A stretch of 27,859 bases of DNA from VFKE01 sp031400955 (lineage in GTDB: Bacteria; Verrucomicrobiota; Verrucomicrobiia; Verrucomicrobiales; Verrucomicrobiaceae). Every line of letters starts with the position of its first letter. Positions within the stretch are counted from its first letter, which is position 1. Both the position numbers and the translations under genes were made by a program. The notes under the pieces are model-generated. The model searched no databases and was not told the origin of the DNA. It saw only the letters and a list, made by a program, of their open reading frames with translations. This document shows, piece after piece, positions 1-6,821 of this stretch. The stretch spans positions 1-27,859 of the forward strand of contig JANNQW010000158.1 of the NCBI GenBank assembly GCA_031400955.1, read 5' to 3'.

Positions 1-102
1 ACGGCGAACTTCTTCCAGGATGCCCTCCGATTCCAGTTTGGTTTTGAGACGCTTGAGCGCGCGATCGACGGGCTCGCCTTTTTTGACTTGGACTTCGGGC
101 AT
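1..102 (-). CDS. rpsU: 30S ribosomal protein bS21, N-terminal part (runs off the window)
   Basis: The reverse complement from the ATG at 102-100 encodes 34 residues beginning MPEVQVKKGEPVDRALKRLK, and the frame stays open to the window edge. The N-terminus matches bS21, with a basic pattern around a conserved E-P-V-D-R-A-L-K-R-L-K block. bS21 is a small, very basic protein of the small ribosomal subunit, near the site where mRNA meets the anti-Shine-Dalgarno end of 16S rRNA. The family is usually about 60-70 residues, so roughly half is visible. No Shine-Dalgarno-like sequence precedes the ATG. The gene is divergent from the thioredoxin-like gene, separated by 125 bases. Confidence 0.9.
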   Translation of the reverse strand, partial: MPEVQVKKGEPVDRALKRLKTKLESEGILEEVRR

Positions 103-227
103 GGGTGGTTCTGGGTTGAGTGGGAAAGAGGGCCGGAAGTCTAGTGGGACTCTGCCATCGGTCAATCGAAAACATTTCTCGCGTATTCGACACGTTTCAG
201 CTAGGATTCATCCCACCCGAAATCATC

Positions 228-665
228 ATGAAATCAATATCCATCTTCACCACCACCGTCATCCTCGCGCTCACTGCGAGTCTCACCTTTGCCGCCAGTC
301 CTGCTGTGAAGGATATCAACGCCGCTCTCGTGAAGGCTAAAACGGAAAAGAAAATGATCTTCCTCCAATACGGCCGCGAGGCCTGCGGCAACTGTCAGGC
401 TCTCAAGGGCATGATCAAAGCCGGCAAGGTTCGCGTCTCTTCAACAAAATTTGTCTATGCCGATGTAAACTGTGATGATCCGGCCACCAGCGCGTTGTTT
501 GCATCAAAATTCAAAGTGAGCGGCAGCACCCTGCCTTTTGTTGTCATTGCTGCTGCTGACGGCACCCAGCTCGCTGGACACTCGGGCTATGGCTCCGATG
601 TGGAATTCAACAAGCTGATCCAGCAGGCGGAGAAGGCGGCGAAAACAGCCGGCGCCAAGCCCTGA
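228..665 (+). CDS. Secreted thioredoxin-fold protein with CxxC motif
   Basis: This 145-residue protein starts at the ATG at 228, chosen because it places a signal peptide at the N-terminus: a short basic start, a hydrophobic core to about residue 20, and an Ala-rich cleavage site near FAA/SPA. The mature part has the sequence REACGNCQALK, a CxxC redox motif (Cys53, Cys56) preceded by a beta strand (MIFLQYG). A T-L-P-F segment further on fits the cis-proline of the thioredoxin fold. It is probably a periplasmic thiol-disulfide oxidoreductase of the thioredoxin_7/DUF255-like type, but the substrate cannot be told. An in-frame extension upstream to 120 would bury the signal peptide and is rejected. 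It converges on the sixA gene. Confidence 0.75.
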   Translation: MKSISIFTTTVILALTASLTFAASPAVKDINAALVKAKTEKKMIFLQYGREACGNCQALKGMIKAGKVRVSSTKFVYADVNCDDPATSALFASKFKVSGSTLPFVVIAAADGTQLAGHSGYGSDVEFNKLIQQAEKAAKTAGAKP

Positions 666-744
666 AGCTGTCACACGACGCAATGGATGTTCAGCGCGTC
701 GATCTCGGAAGAAAAATCAGCAGCACCTCATATCGACCGCTACG

Positions 745-761
745 AATGCCGGGATGGCATT
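745..761. terminator. Small hairpin between convergent genes, possible bidirectional terminator
   Basis: AATGCC (745-750) and GGCATT (756-761) form a perfect 6-bp stem with a 5-nt loop between the converging thioredoxin-like and sixA genes. There is no T-run after it, so a role as an intrinsic terminator is weak. The 10-mer CGCTACGAAT occurs on each side (738-747 and 774-783). Confidence 0.3.
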
Positions 762-775
762 GACCAGCGACCTCG

Positions 776-1324
776 CTACGAATTCGCTTCTTCAGCAAAT
801 CTTTTTTCGATCAGCTTTGGCGTGATGTAGCCGATCAGCCGCGCTTCATCCCAATCGGCGTCACTCCATTTATCCGATGGCAGCTCAATCAGCGCGACAG
901 CGCAGGTGGGCATTTCATCAATGTCATGCCGCTTAAGCAGACGCGCGGCAAAGTCGCTGATGCCAGGGTTGTGTCCAAAAATCATGACGTGACGCCATTG
1001 CTTGTCAAAATCCCGCACGATCTTGAGTAACGATTTGGGTTCGGCAAGATAAAGCCGGCGCTCCGTAACGGGAGCTGCACATTTTAACTCAGAAGCAATG
1101 ATCTCCGCCGTATGCTTCGCGCGCAGCGCGGTGCTGGTGACGAGCTGATCTGGGAGCGGCAGCAAAGCAGGCGTGCCATTCGCGCCCAGATAGGTCTTCG
1201 CGAGAAAGCGACCAACGACGGGCGCGGAACGAAGCCCGCGCTCGTTTAGCGGCCGGTCATGATCGTCGAGCGACGCGTCGTCCCAACTGGATTTCGCGTG
1301 CCGGATGAGAGTGAGGTATTTCAT
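776..1324 (-). CDS. sixA: Phosphohistidine phosphatase SixA-like (histidine phosphatase superfamily)
   Basis: 182 residues. The N-terminus LTLIRHAKSSW carries the RHx catalytic motif of the histidine phosphatase (phosphoglycerate mutase-like) superfamily, with His9 as the expected phospho-acceptor. It is followed by the DHDRPLNERG block typical of SixA and relatives. A second conserved segment, MIFGHNPGISDFA, supplies the distal catalytic His. SixA in E. coli dephosphorylates the phosphohistidine of proteins such as PtsO or ArcB; here only the fold and active site can be claimed, not the partner. The length suits the SixA group (about 160-180). GGGAG lies only one base before the ATG, too close for a normal ribosome binding site. 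Confidence 0.85.
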   Translation of the reverse strand: MKYLTLIRHAKSSWDDASLDDHDRPLNERGLRSAPVVGRFLAKTYLGANGTPALLPLPDQLVTSTALRAKHTAEIIASELKCAAPVTERRLYLAEPKSLLKIVRDFDKQWRHVMIFGHNPGISDFAARLLKRHDIDEMPTCAVALIELPSDKWSDADWDEARLIGYITPKLIEKRFAEEANS

Positions 1325-1405
1325 GCTCCCGCGAGCAGAGGGGGATTATTTAATATATCCGAATAAATCGGCGAACTGTCAATAATATTTATCGTAAAAA
1401 CAGAG

Positions 1406-1440
1406 CTGATAGCGGATAGACAATAGCTAATTGTCTGATG
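1406..1440. repeat. Degenerate heptamer array (CTGATAG type)
   Basis: Read in steps of seven from 1406 the bases are CTGATAG, CGGATAG, ACAATAG, CTAATTG, TCTGATG. The first units are close variants of one another and the later ones are decayed. CTGATAG is the reverse complement of CTATCAG, the unit of the array at 1511-1546. Confidence 0.45.
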
Positions 1441-1510
1441 CTGAACTGAGCGTGCGGTGCGTGATCAGTCACCTTCCAAGTGAGCGCTTGATGGGCACGC
1501 AAGTGCATGA

Positions 1511-1546
1511 TTATCAGGCTATGGACTATCAGCTATCAGCCATCGA
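1511..1546. repeat. Heptamer array (CTATCAG type), opposed to 1406-1440
   Basis: TTATCAG, one extra G, then CTATGGA, CTATCAG, CTATCAG, CCATCGA. Two units are identical and neighbours differ by one to three bases. Together with 1406-1440 it forms a loose inverted pair about 70 bases apart. Confidence 0.5.
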
Positions 1547-1739
1547 CTTTCCTTTCTAGGTTTATGGATAGCTGTGAGAATATCAACGCAGCTTCAGGTG
1601 AGTTACCGACACGAAACACCCAGCAAAACAAATTTTTCATAAGAATTTGTAGATGAACATTTCTAAAGATTCAAACATTGAGGCTCAAAATTGAAAATTG
1701 TTAGACATTTGAGAATCACCAGATTAATATCGCGTCCGA

Positions 1740-2765
1740 ATGACCGATCAAGGCCTCACCAGCTCTTCCCGCACTGGCGTCAAATGGTGGCTCTGGCTTA
1801 ATCTCCTCAGTTTGGATGCACCGATCGTGGCCGTGCTTTGGCAGTCGGCCTTGGCACATTGCTACCGCATGAAGCTGCTGCCGGGAGCGCAGATCACTCT
1901 CTTCCTTGCCGTCTGGTTGATATACATGGTGGACCGGGTGCTGGACAGTTACGCCCCGGTCTCAGCCGACCGCATGAGCACACGTCACGCGTTTTACCGG
2001 CGGAATCGCAAGCTGTTCAGCATGGTGGCGATTCCTGCGGCTGCCGTAGTGCTGGCCATGCTCGCTTTGCTGACGATACCCGCCGCCGTGATGGTGCGCG
2101 GCGCGACTCTTGCATTTTTGGTCGCACTTTACCTTTTGCACTTCGCCGCGAGAAAACACCGCGCCATTTACATCACCGCAAATGTCATCGTATGCGCGCT
2201 CGGATTTACTGTGTTGTGGTGGCTTCCGCTGCCTCAGAATTTACGGCTTGGGGCTTTCTGTGGCCTGCTTAGCATGTTTGCCGTGGCGCTGACGCCGCGC
2301 TGGCACGGAATTTTTCGATTGCTGCCCAAGGAATTGATCTGCGGCTATCTTTTCGCTTTGGGTTGTTCGCTGAACGTAAGCTTTTATTCTTCGGACTCCT
2401 ACGCGAATCCGTTCTCGCCCGAGGTGCTGCTCATGGCGCTTCTGTTCTCGTTGAACTGCGTGGCCATCGCGTGCTACGAGTGCAAGACCGATGCTGCAGC
2501 CGACCCAACTTCGATCTCCCAGACCTGGCCCGGCATCGTGCGCATGTATCCAGCGTTCCTGGCAACTTTCGGTGTCTTCGCCGCGATCATCGTTCCCCGC
2601 GCCATTGATCCCGGGATGATCTTCCTGACTTTGGCAATTACCCTCAGCACCGCGCTCCTCGCGGCGCTGCATATCTTTGCCCGGCGTTTCACGCCCGAAT
2701 TGTCCCGAGTGCTGGCCGACGTGGCTGTAGCCTTGCCCATCGTGCTGCTGATCGCGCGGGCATAA
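1740..2765 (+). CDS. Polytopic membrane protein, possibly UbiA-superfamily-like
   Basis: 341 residues, dominated by about nine or ten hydrophobic segments that run to the C-terminus, so it is an integral inner-membrane protein. The N-terminal region has an N-L-L-S-L-D-A-P motif before the first helix. The second helix ends in IYMVDRVLDS, followed by RHAFYRRNR. An Asp-rich motif after the second helix followed by basic residues recalls the UbiA prenyltransferase superfamily (NDxxDxxxD), but the spacing is not canonical and the likeness is weak. There is no signal peptide and no neighbour from a quinone or lipid pathway. The start is the ATG at 1740; no Shine-Dalgarno is seen. Membrane location is secure, the enzymatic role is a guess. 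Confidence 0.7.
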   Translation: MTDQGLTSSSRTGVKWWLWLNLLSLDAPIVAVLWQSALAHCYRMKLLPGAQITLFLAVWLIYMVDRVLDSYAPVSADRMSTRHAFYRRNRKLFSMVAIPAAAVVLAMLALLTIPAAVMVRGATLAFLVALYLLHFAARKHRAIYITANVIVCALGFTVLWWLPLPQNLRLGAFCGLLSMFAVALTPRWHGIFRLLPKELICGYLFALGCSLNVSFYSSDSYANPFSPEVLLMALLFSLNCVAIACYECKTDAAADPTSISQTWPGIVRMYPAFLATFGVFAAIIVPRAIDPGMIFLTLAITLSTALLAALHIFARRFTPELSRVLADVAVALPIVLLIARA

Positions 2766-2893
2766 TATTTTCGTGCTGTCACGCACTGTGTATCTTACCT
2801 CACGCAGGCCGGTGCTTGCCGTTCAGAGTTTGTGTGCCGAGCGTGTCATTTGACGGCGGACTGATTCATGACAGATTCAACGTCTTCACAAAC

Positions 2894-4555
2894 ATGAAAG
2901 TGCCCTTCTGTTTTCGCATACTGTTCTTCGGACTGGCGCTGGTCGTCACAAGCTGCTCGAACTATTCTTCCGTCAGTGAAAAACGGCCCAAATTCCGCCC
3001 GGTCACTCCAGCCGGACAGTTGATCGCCCGGGCATTGGCTCTTCCAGCGAAAGAACCTCAAGCAAAAATTGGCGGTTTTATTGATGCGGCTGCGGCAGCC
3101 GGAGCCATCTTGGAGAAGCGCCCGGATGACCAGCAGGCCCGCAAGGACTACAACTTTGCCGTGGGCCGAATTTTCGAGGTCATCCACAGCGCGGGTTTGC
3201 AACCTTGGAAAGCTCCGTTGACCTGTCCGGGTGCCAGCGGCAACTGGAGCTTTTCCGTGGCAAGCGATGGAAAACCCGAGCACGATCCGTCGTTTTTCCG
3301 AATCCTGCCCGCCGACCGCTATCGGTTCCATGGCACCCTGGTGCGGGAGCGCACCATGAAAGAGGGTCTGGGCGCGCCCATGGTCATTGCCAGTTCGAGA
3401 TCGGGATTTGACCCGACCAAATACGACCCCTTCATCCAGGGCAAAAGCGTCTATTACGGCGTGACCGAAGTCTTGCACTTCAAAGGTCGCAGTTGCATTG
3501 CTGCCTTCATCGATCCACTGGCCACAGAAACAGTTAATTTTGCCGGACACATTTATCCCGTCGCGGCGGATTTCACCGCTCCCCTCGCTCTCGCGCTGGC
3601 GGAACTCGCGCCCCGCAAGACCGAACTCCAGCGCTTGGTGCGCCCCGGTGACTTCTCAAGCAACGCCCGACTGGCGCGGCTCCAGCCATACGATCCGAAA
3701 AAGATTCCCATCCTTTGCATCCATGGACTTGGAGATTCACAAGCCACCTGGGCTCCGTTGATCGAGACCCTTCGGAGCGATCCGACGATCCGGCAAAACT
3801 ACCAAATCTGGTTCTACAATTATCCGACAGGTTACCCCTATCCATTGATGGCAGCAGCCCTCAGAAAGCAGCTCGACGCCATCAACGCCTACCACGCCGG
3901 CCACAAGAAAATCGTGGTCATCGGCCACAGCATGGGAGGCATGATCGCCCGGACATTGAGCGCAGACAGCGGCATGAAAATCTGGAATGCCTACTATGAC
4001 ATGCCGCCCGATAAACTGCCGGTGACCCCCGATACCCGCAAGATTTTCCAAAGCGCGTTCATCTTCCAACATCGCCCTGAAATTTCCCGCATCATCTATG
4101 CCTCAGCTTCTCATCGCGGCGCGGACAAGGCCACTGCTCTCGGCGGGCGCCTTCTCGCCAGAATCATCGGCGGCAATCCCACCGCTCCGGGCCTGGCCGG
4201 CGACCAGGCCAAAGCCGTCAGCTTGATGAAGCCGGACTACAGCGGCGGTCATCTCAAACGCATCCCCAACAGCATCGACGCCCTCAAGCCCGGAAATCGT
4301 TTCGTCACCACCATGGATACCATCCCCCCCACCCCCGGTATTCTCTACAATTCCATCATCGCCGACCGTGGCAAGGGCGGCAACCTGGACCGCACCCCAC
4401 CCGTCAGCACAGACGGGCTTGTGCCCTACTGGAGCAGTCACCTCGACGGCGCCGAGAGTGAACTCATCGTTCCCAGCGGTCACTGGTCCAATCGGAGCCC
4501 CCAAGCCATCGCGGAAGTGAAACGGATACTTCTCAAGCATCTGGGAAAAAAGTGA
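2894..4555 (+). CDS. Lipoprotein alpha/beta hydrolase (lipase/esterase-like)
   Basis: 553 residues from the ATG at 2894, chosen because it gives a lipoprotein signal sequence with the lipobox LVVTSC (Cys21). The longer in-frame start at 2816 would place 26 extra residues ahead of it. A region of about 250 residues without an evident family precedes an alpha/beta hydrolase domain. That domain starts at ILCIHGLGDSQATW (oxyanion-hole HG motif) and contains the nucleophile elbow GHSMGG (Ser346). Likely partners are Asp507 in DGLVPYWSSHL and His530 in SGHWSN, giving a complete Ser-Asp-His triad in the expected order. The architecture resembles lipase/PGAP1-like or triacylglycerol-lipase proteins anchored to the membrane by lipid. 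The substrate is unknown. The next gene, on the same strand, starts 77 bases downstream and also encodes an exported protein. Confidence 0.8.
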   Translation: MKVPFCFRILFFGLALVVTSCSNYSSVSEKRPKFRPVTPAGQLIARALALPAKEPQAKIGGFIDAAAAAGAILEKRPDDQQARKDYNFAVGRIFEVIHSAGLQPWKAPLTCPGASGNWSFSVASDGKPEHDPSFFRILPADRYRFHGTLVRERTMKEGLGAPMVIASSRSGFDPTKYDPFIQGKSVYYGVTEVLHFKGRSCIAAFIDPLATETVNFAGHIYPVAADFTAPLALALAELAPRKTELQRLVRPGDFSSNARLARLQPYDPKKIPILCIHGLGDSQATWAPLIETLRSDPTIRQNYQIWFYNYPTGYPYPLMAAALRKQLDAINAYHAGHKKIVVIGHSMGGMIARTLSADSGMKIWNAYYDMPPDKLPVTPDTRKIFQSAFIFQHRPEISRIIYASASHRGADKATALGGRLLARIIGGNPTAPGLAGDQAKAVSLMKPDYSGGHLKRIPNSIDALKPGNRFVTTMDTIPPTPGILYNSIIADRGKGGNLDRTPPVSTDGLVPYWSSHLDGAESELIVPSGHWSNRSPQAIAEVKRILLKHLGKK

Positions 4556-4632
4556 ATAGACCGGCTGATCATCCGTCCTAGTGTAACTTCTCCCCTCCAA
4601 CTCCAGCAGGGCGCTGACAGCAACTCATCACC

Positions 4633-5352
4633 GTGCAACATTCATTCACCCCAACTCTAGCGCTGGCGCTCGCCGCGCTAGTTTTCAGCCCGGCTCAGGC
4701 GCAGCAGAGCAAATCCCAGCTCGCCAGCGAGACCGGTGCCATTCAAATCGAAGGCGTATTGCCCAAGCCCATCAAGCTGACCGTCATTGCCGAGTCGGTC
4801 ATTTACTACCAGAGCGATCTCCAGCGCGCCCTCGGTGCAATGGCTCCCGGCACAACGGTCCAGCTCCTCGCCATCACCGACAAAGCGTGGAAAGTGCGCG
4901 GCCGGGCCCGACATGGTGATGTCGCCGGCTGGATGCAGATCGCGGACCTCAAGTCACCCGATCCGAAACTCTCGGAAAAACTAAAAGCTTACTGCGAGCG
5001 GAAAAAGACCGTGGATGAACTCATCCAGAAGCACCAGATTGCCGTAGGACTGACCGTGGATGAAGTGAAAGCCTCACTCGGCCACCCTGTGCGAAAATCA
5101 GCCCGCGTCACTGCAACGGGTCGCGAAGAAACATACGAATACAGCGTTTACAAAAGCGTGCCGCAGGCCGTGACCGGCCGTGACCAGTCGGGCAATCTCG
5201 TGCAAAATATCGTTTATGTGAAAGTGGAGACTGGGCGGCTCACCGTGTCATTCCGCGAAGGCAGTGTGACTGAGATTCAGGAGACCCAAGGCAACACGCC
5301 CATTCCCGGCGGCGAGGTGAAAATTGTGCCCGCCCCGTTCATTCTCTTCTGA
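4633..5352 (+). CDS. Secreted protein with SH3-like and BamE-like regions
   Basis: 239 residues, starting at a GTG (4633) that directly precedes a clear signal peptide ending AQA/QQ near residue 24; no ATG fits. Residues about 46-105 form a bacterial SH3-like module (V-I-Y-Y-Q-S..., G-T-T-V-Q-L-L, G-W-M-Q-I-A). The segment around residue 137, IAVGLTVDEVKASLGHPVRK, followed by an E-T-Y-E-Y strand, resembles the SmpA/OmlA (BamE) fold, where a similar G-M-T-x-x-E-V-x-x-x-L-G-x-P block occurs. It is therefore a periplasmic or surface protein possibly binding peptidoglycan or an envelope partner. Family assignment is by motif only. Confidence 0.65.
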   Translation: MQHSFTPTLALALAALVFSPAQAQQSKSQLASETGAIQIEGVLPKPIKLTVIAESVIYYQSDLQRALGAMAPGTTVQLLAITDKAWKVRGRARHGDVAGWMQIADLKSPDPKLSEKLKAYCERKKTVDELIQKHQIAVGLTVDEVKASLGHPVRKSARVTATGREETYEYSVYKSVPQAVTGRDQSGNLVQNIVYVKVETGRLTVSFREGSVTEIQETQGNTPIPGGEVKIVPAPFILF

Positions 5353-5414
5353 AGCCCCAGCACAAGCGGATTGACAGCGACGTGCCAGCCGGTAGCTTTC
5401 CGATGTTATTTTTC

Positions 5415-5489
5415 GGCGAGGTAGCCAAGTGGTAAGGCAGGAGTCTGCAAAACTCCTATGCGACGGTTCAATTCCGTCCCTCGCCTCCA
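5415..5489 (+). tRNA. tRNA-Cys (anticodon GCA)
   Basis: A full cloverleaf can be drawn. The acceptor stem GGCGAGG (5415-5421) pairs with CCTCGCC (5479-5485). The D arm is GCC/GGC with an AAGTGGTAA loop, and the anticodon stem is GGAGT/ACTCC with the loop CTGCAAA, giving anticodon GCA at 5447-5449. The variable loop is five bases, and the T arm is GACGG/CCGTC with a TTCAATT loop. The discriminator base is T, as expected for tRNA-Cys, and the CCA end is encoded (5487-5489). Confidence 0.97.
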
Positions 5490-5559
5490 GTTTCTCTCAT
5501 GCACCAATCACTGCGGCGAATTTGCTTGCTGCTGTCAGTCAGAATAAAGAGAGAAACAT

Positions 5560-5577
5560 CCGCGCTCCGATGCGCGG
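5560..5577. repeat. Short GC-rich inverted repeat downstream of tRNA-Cys
   Basis: CCGCGC (5560-5565) and GCGCGG (5572-5577) form a perfect 6-bp stem with a 6-nt loop, inside the 183-base gap between tRNA-Cys and the convergent VWA gene. The flanks repeat CATCCGCGC twice (from 5557 and about 5578). No T-tract follows, so it may be a repeat remnant rather than a terminator. Confidence 0.3.
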
Positions 5578-5672
5578 CCATCCGCGCCTAATGTAAGCTG
5601 TTGCGGAATATATCAAAGGCTCACGTCATGACGAATTGATGTGAATCGAAACACGACACGCAGCAAAACCGA

Positions 5673-6806
5673 TCACTCGTAACGAATGCCCTTCTTTTTT
5701 GCCTGCGAACGTAGCGACTTCGAGACTTGCTCGTCAAAGCCATCCCCTTTGCCCGCCTTCGCGAGTTTCTTGCGCTCGGCGTCTATGTAGGAGTCGCGCG
5801 TCTTGCTCAGTTCAGTGATGCGCTTCTGCAATTCCGTGCGCTCGTTCTGCATTTTCTCAACGTGCGCCTTCAGTTCCTCCGGCGAGAGCTTCCGCAATTC
5901 CTCCGGCAGCTCATCCTTCTTCACTTTCTCCAGGGTGATCTTCTTTTCGGCGAGAGCATCGAGCAATTCACCATCGCCCTGAACCGTCTTGCCGGATTTC
6001 GCGTTATAGGACAGTCGCGCCGCTGTTGCCGACGGCGCCGCAGCTTCGGCCGCCAGTTGCTTACCGCTGACATCACCGCGCGTGCGGGCGTCACCCCAGC
6101 CGATCATCGTTCTGCCGATTTTAGTGTTCAACTCGCTGAGTTCCTTGTCCTGCGGCGAGGCGATGGCCACCACGCCGCCATCTTGTGGAATTGCGGCAAA
6201 GGCACCCTCTGAGAGATCCGCGATTTCCTTCCACACCCGAGTCGTCTCTGCATCAGCACCGCATTGCACGGTATTGATGATCAGATCGCGTTTCACCGCT
6301 TCGGCACACACCTTCTTCCATTCCGGCTCATCTTTGTAGGGATGCGGCGGTGCGTCGCCGACGAGATAGATGATTTTCAAAACGTCCGTGTCCTTTGTCC
6401 ATTCGACCTTCCTAACCGATTCATCCAGCGCGCGCCCGACGGACTCAGGCCCGTCCCCGCCGCCTTCCGCCTTGAACGTGTTAAGCTGGGCATACACCGC
6501 GTCGAGGTCATCCGTGAGTGGCGTGATCTTTGTCACATAAGCATCGCCCCGATCGCGATAGGCGATGAGCGCGAAACGCACCTCGGGCGCCGGCTTCGCG
6601 GAAATGATATCATTCGCCATGCTCCAGATTTTCTGCTTCGCGCCTTCGATAAGCCCGCCCATTGAGCCAGTCGTATCGAGGACGAAGCACACTTCAACGC
6701 GCTGTTTCGCAGGTTTCGTTGCCGTCTCGGTGACGGATTCATTTTCCTTCGCCAGCGCAAATACTGGCAGCAGGGCGACGATGATGGTGGTGAGGATGTG
6801 TTTCAT
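5673..6806 (-). CDS. Secreted von Willebrand factor type A (VWA) domain protein with C-terminal coiled coil
   Basis: 377 residues. An N-terminal signal peptide (hydrophobic to about residue 19, then Lys/Glu-rich) leads to a VWA domain starting near residue 36. VCFVLDTTGSMGG contains the MIDAS metal-binding DxTxS motif (Asp44, Ser48). Later conserved strands (EVRFALIAYRDRGDAY, KIIYLVGDAPPHPY) complete the domain to about residue 235. The remainder is charged and helical (LRKLSPEELKAHVEKMQNER...), likely coiled coil. VWA domains mediate metal-dependent protein binding; an extracytoplasmic role is inferred. It lies 15 bases downstream of the VIT-VWA gene on the same strand, almost certainly co-transcribed, so the two may act together. 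Confidence 0.85.
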   Translation of the reverse strand: MKHILTTIIVALLPVFALAKENESVTETATKPAKQRVEVCFVLDTTGSMGGLIEGAKQKIWSMANDIISAKPAPEVRFALIAYRDRGDAYVTKITPLTDDLDAVYAQLNTFKAEGGGDGPESVGRALDESVRKVEWTKDTDVLKIIYLVGDAPPHPYKDEPEWKKVCAEAVKRDLIINTVQCGADAETTRVWKEIADLSEGAFAAIPQDGGVVAIASPQDKELSELNTKIGRTMIGWGDARTRGDVSGKQLAAEAAAPSATAARLSYNAKSGKTVQGDGELLDALAEKKITLEKVKKDELPEELRKLSPEELKAHVEKMQNERTELQKRITELSKTRDSYIDAERKKLAKAGKGDGFDEQVSKSLRSQAKKKGIRYE

Positions 6807-6821
6807 GGGGGTGTGACTGTT

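Larger units (their letters stand above)
1325..1739. other. 415-base intergenic region with opposed heptamer arrays and small palindromes
   Basis: This AT-richer spacer separates the divergent sixA and membrane-protein genes, so it must hold promoters for both. I see no convincing ORF. It contains a heptamer array at 1406-1440, an opposed array at 1511-1546, a perfect GACAAT/ATTGTC palindrome (1419-1435) and a 7-bp stem ACAAATT/AATTTGT with a 9-nt loop (1628-1650). No -35/-10 pair stands out well enough to annotate. Confidence 0.5.

Noticed and set aside
120..227. In-frame N-terminal extension of the thioredoxin-like protein
   Set aside because: It would bury a clear signal peptide; the ATG at 228 gives a normal exported protein.
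1690..1739. Sigma-70-like promoter ahead of the membrane-protein gene
   Set aside because: TTGAAA, TTGTTA and TTAATA-like hexamers occur but no pair has both good match and proper spacing in this AT-rich stretch.
2241..2786. Long open frame on the minus strand opposite the membrane-protein gene
   Set aside because: Its translation is low-complexity, Gln/Arg/Gly-rich and unlike any protein; the plus strand encodes a coherent polytopic membrane protein.
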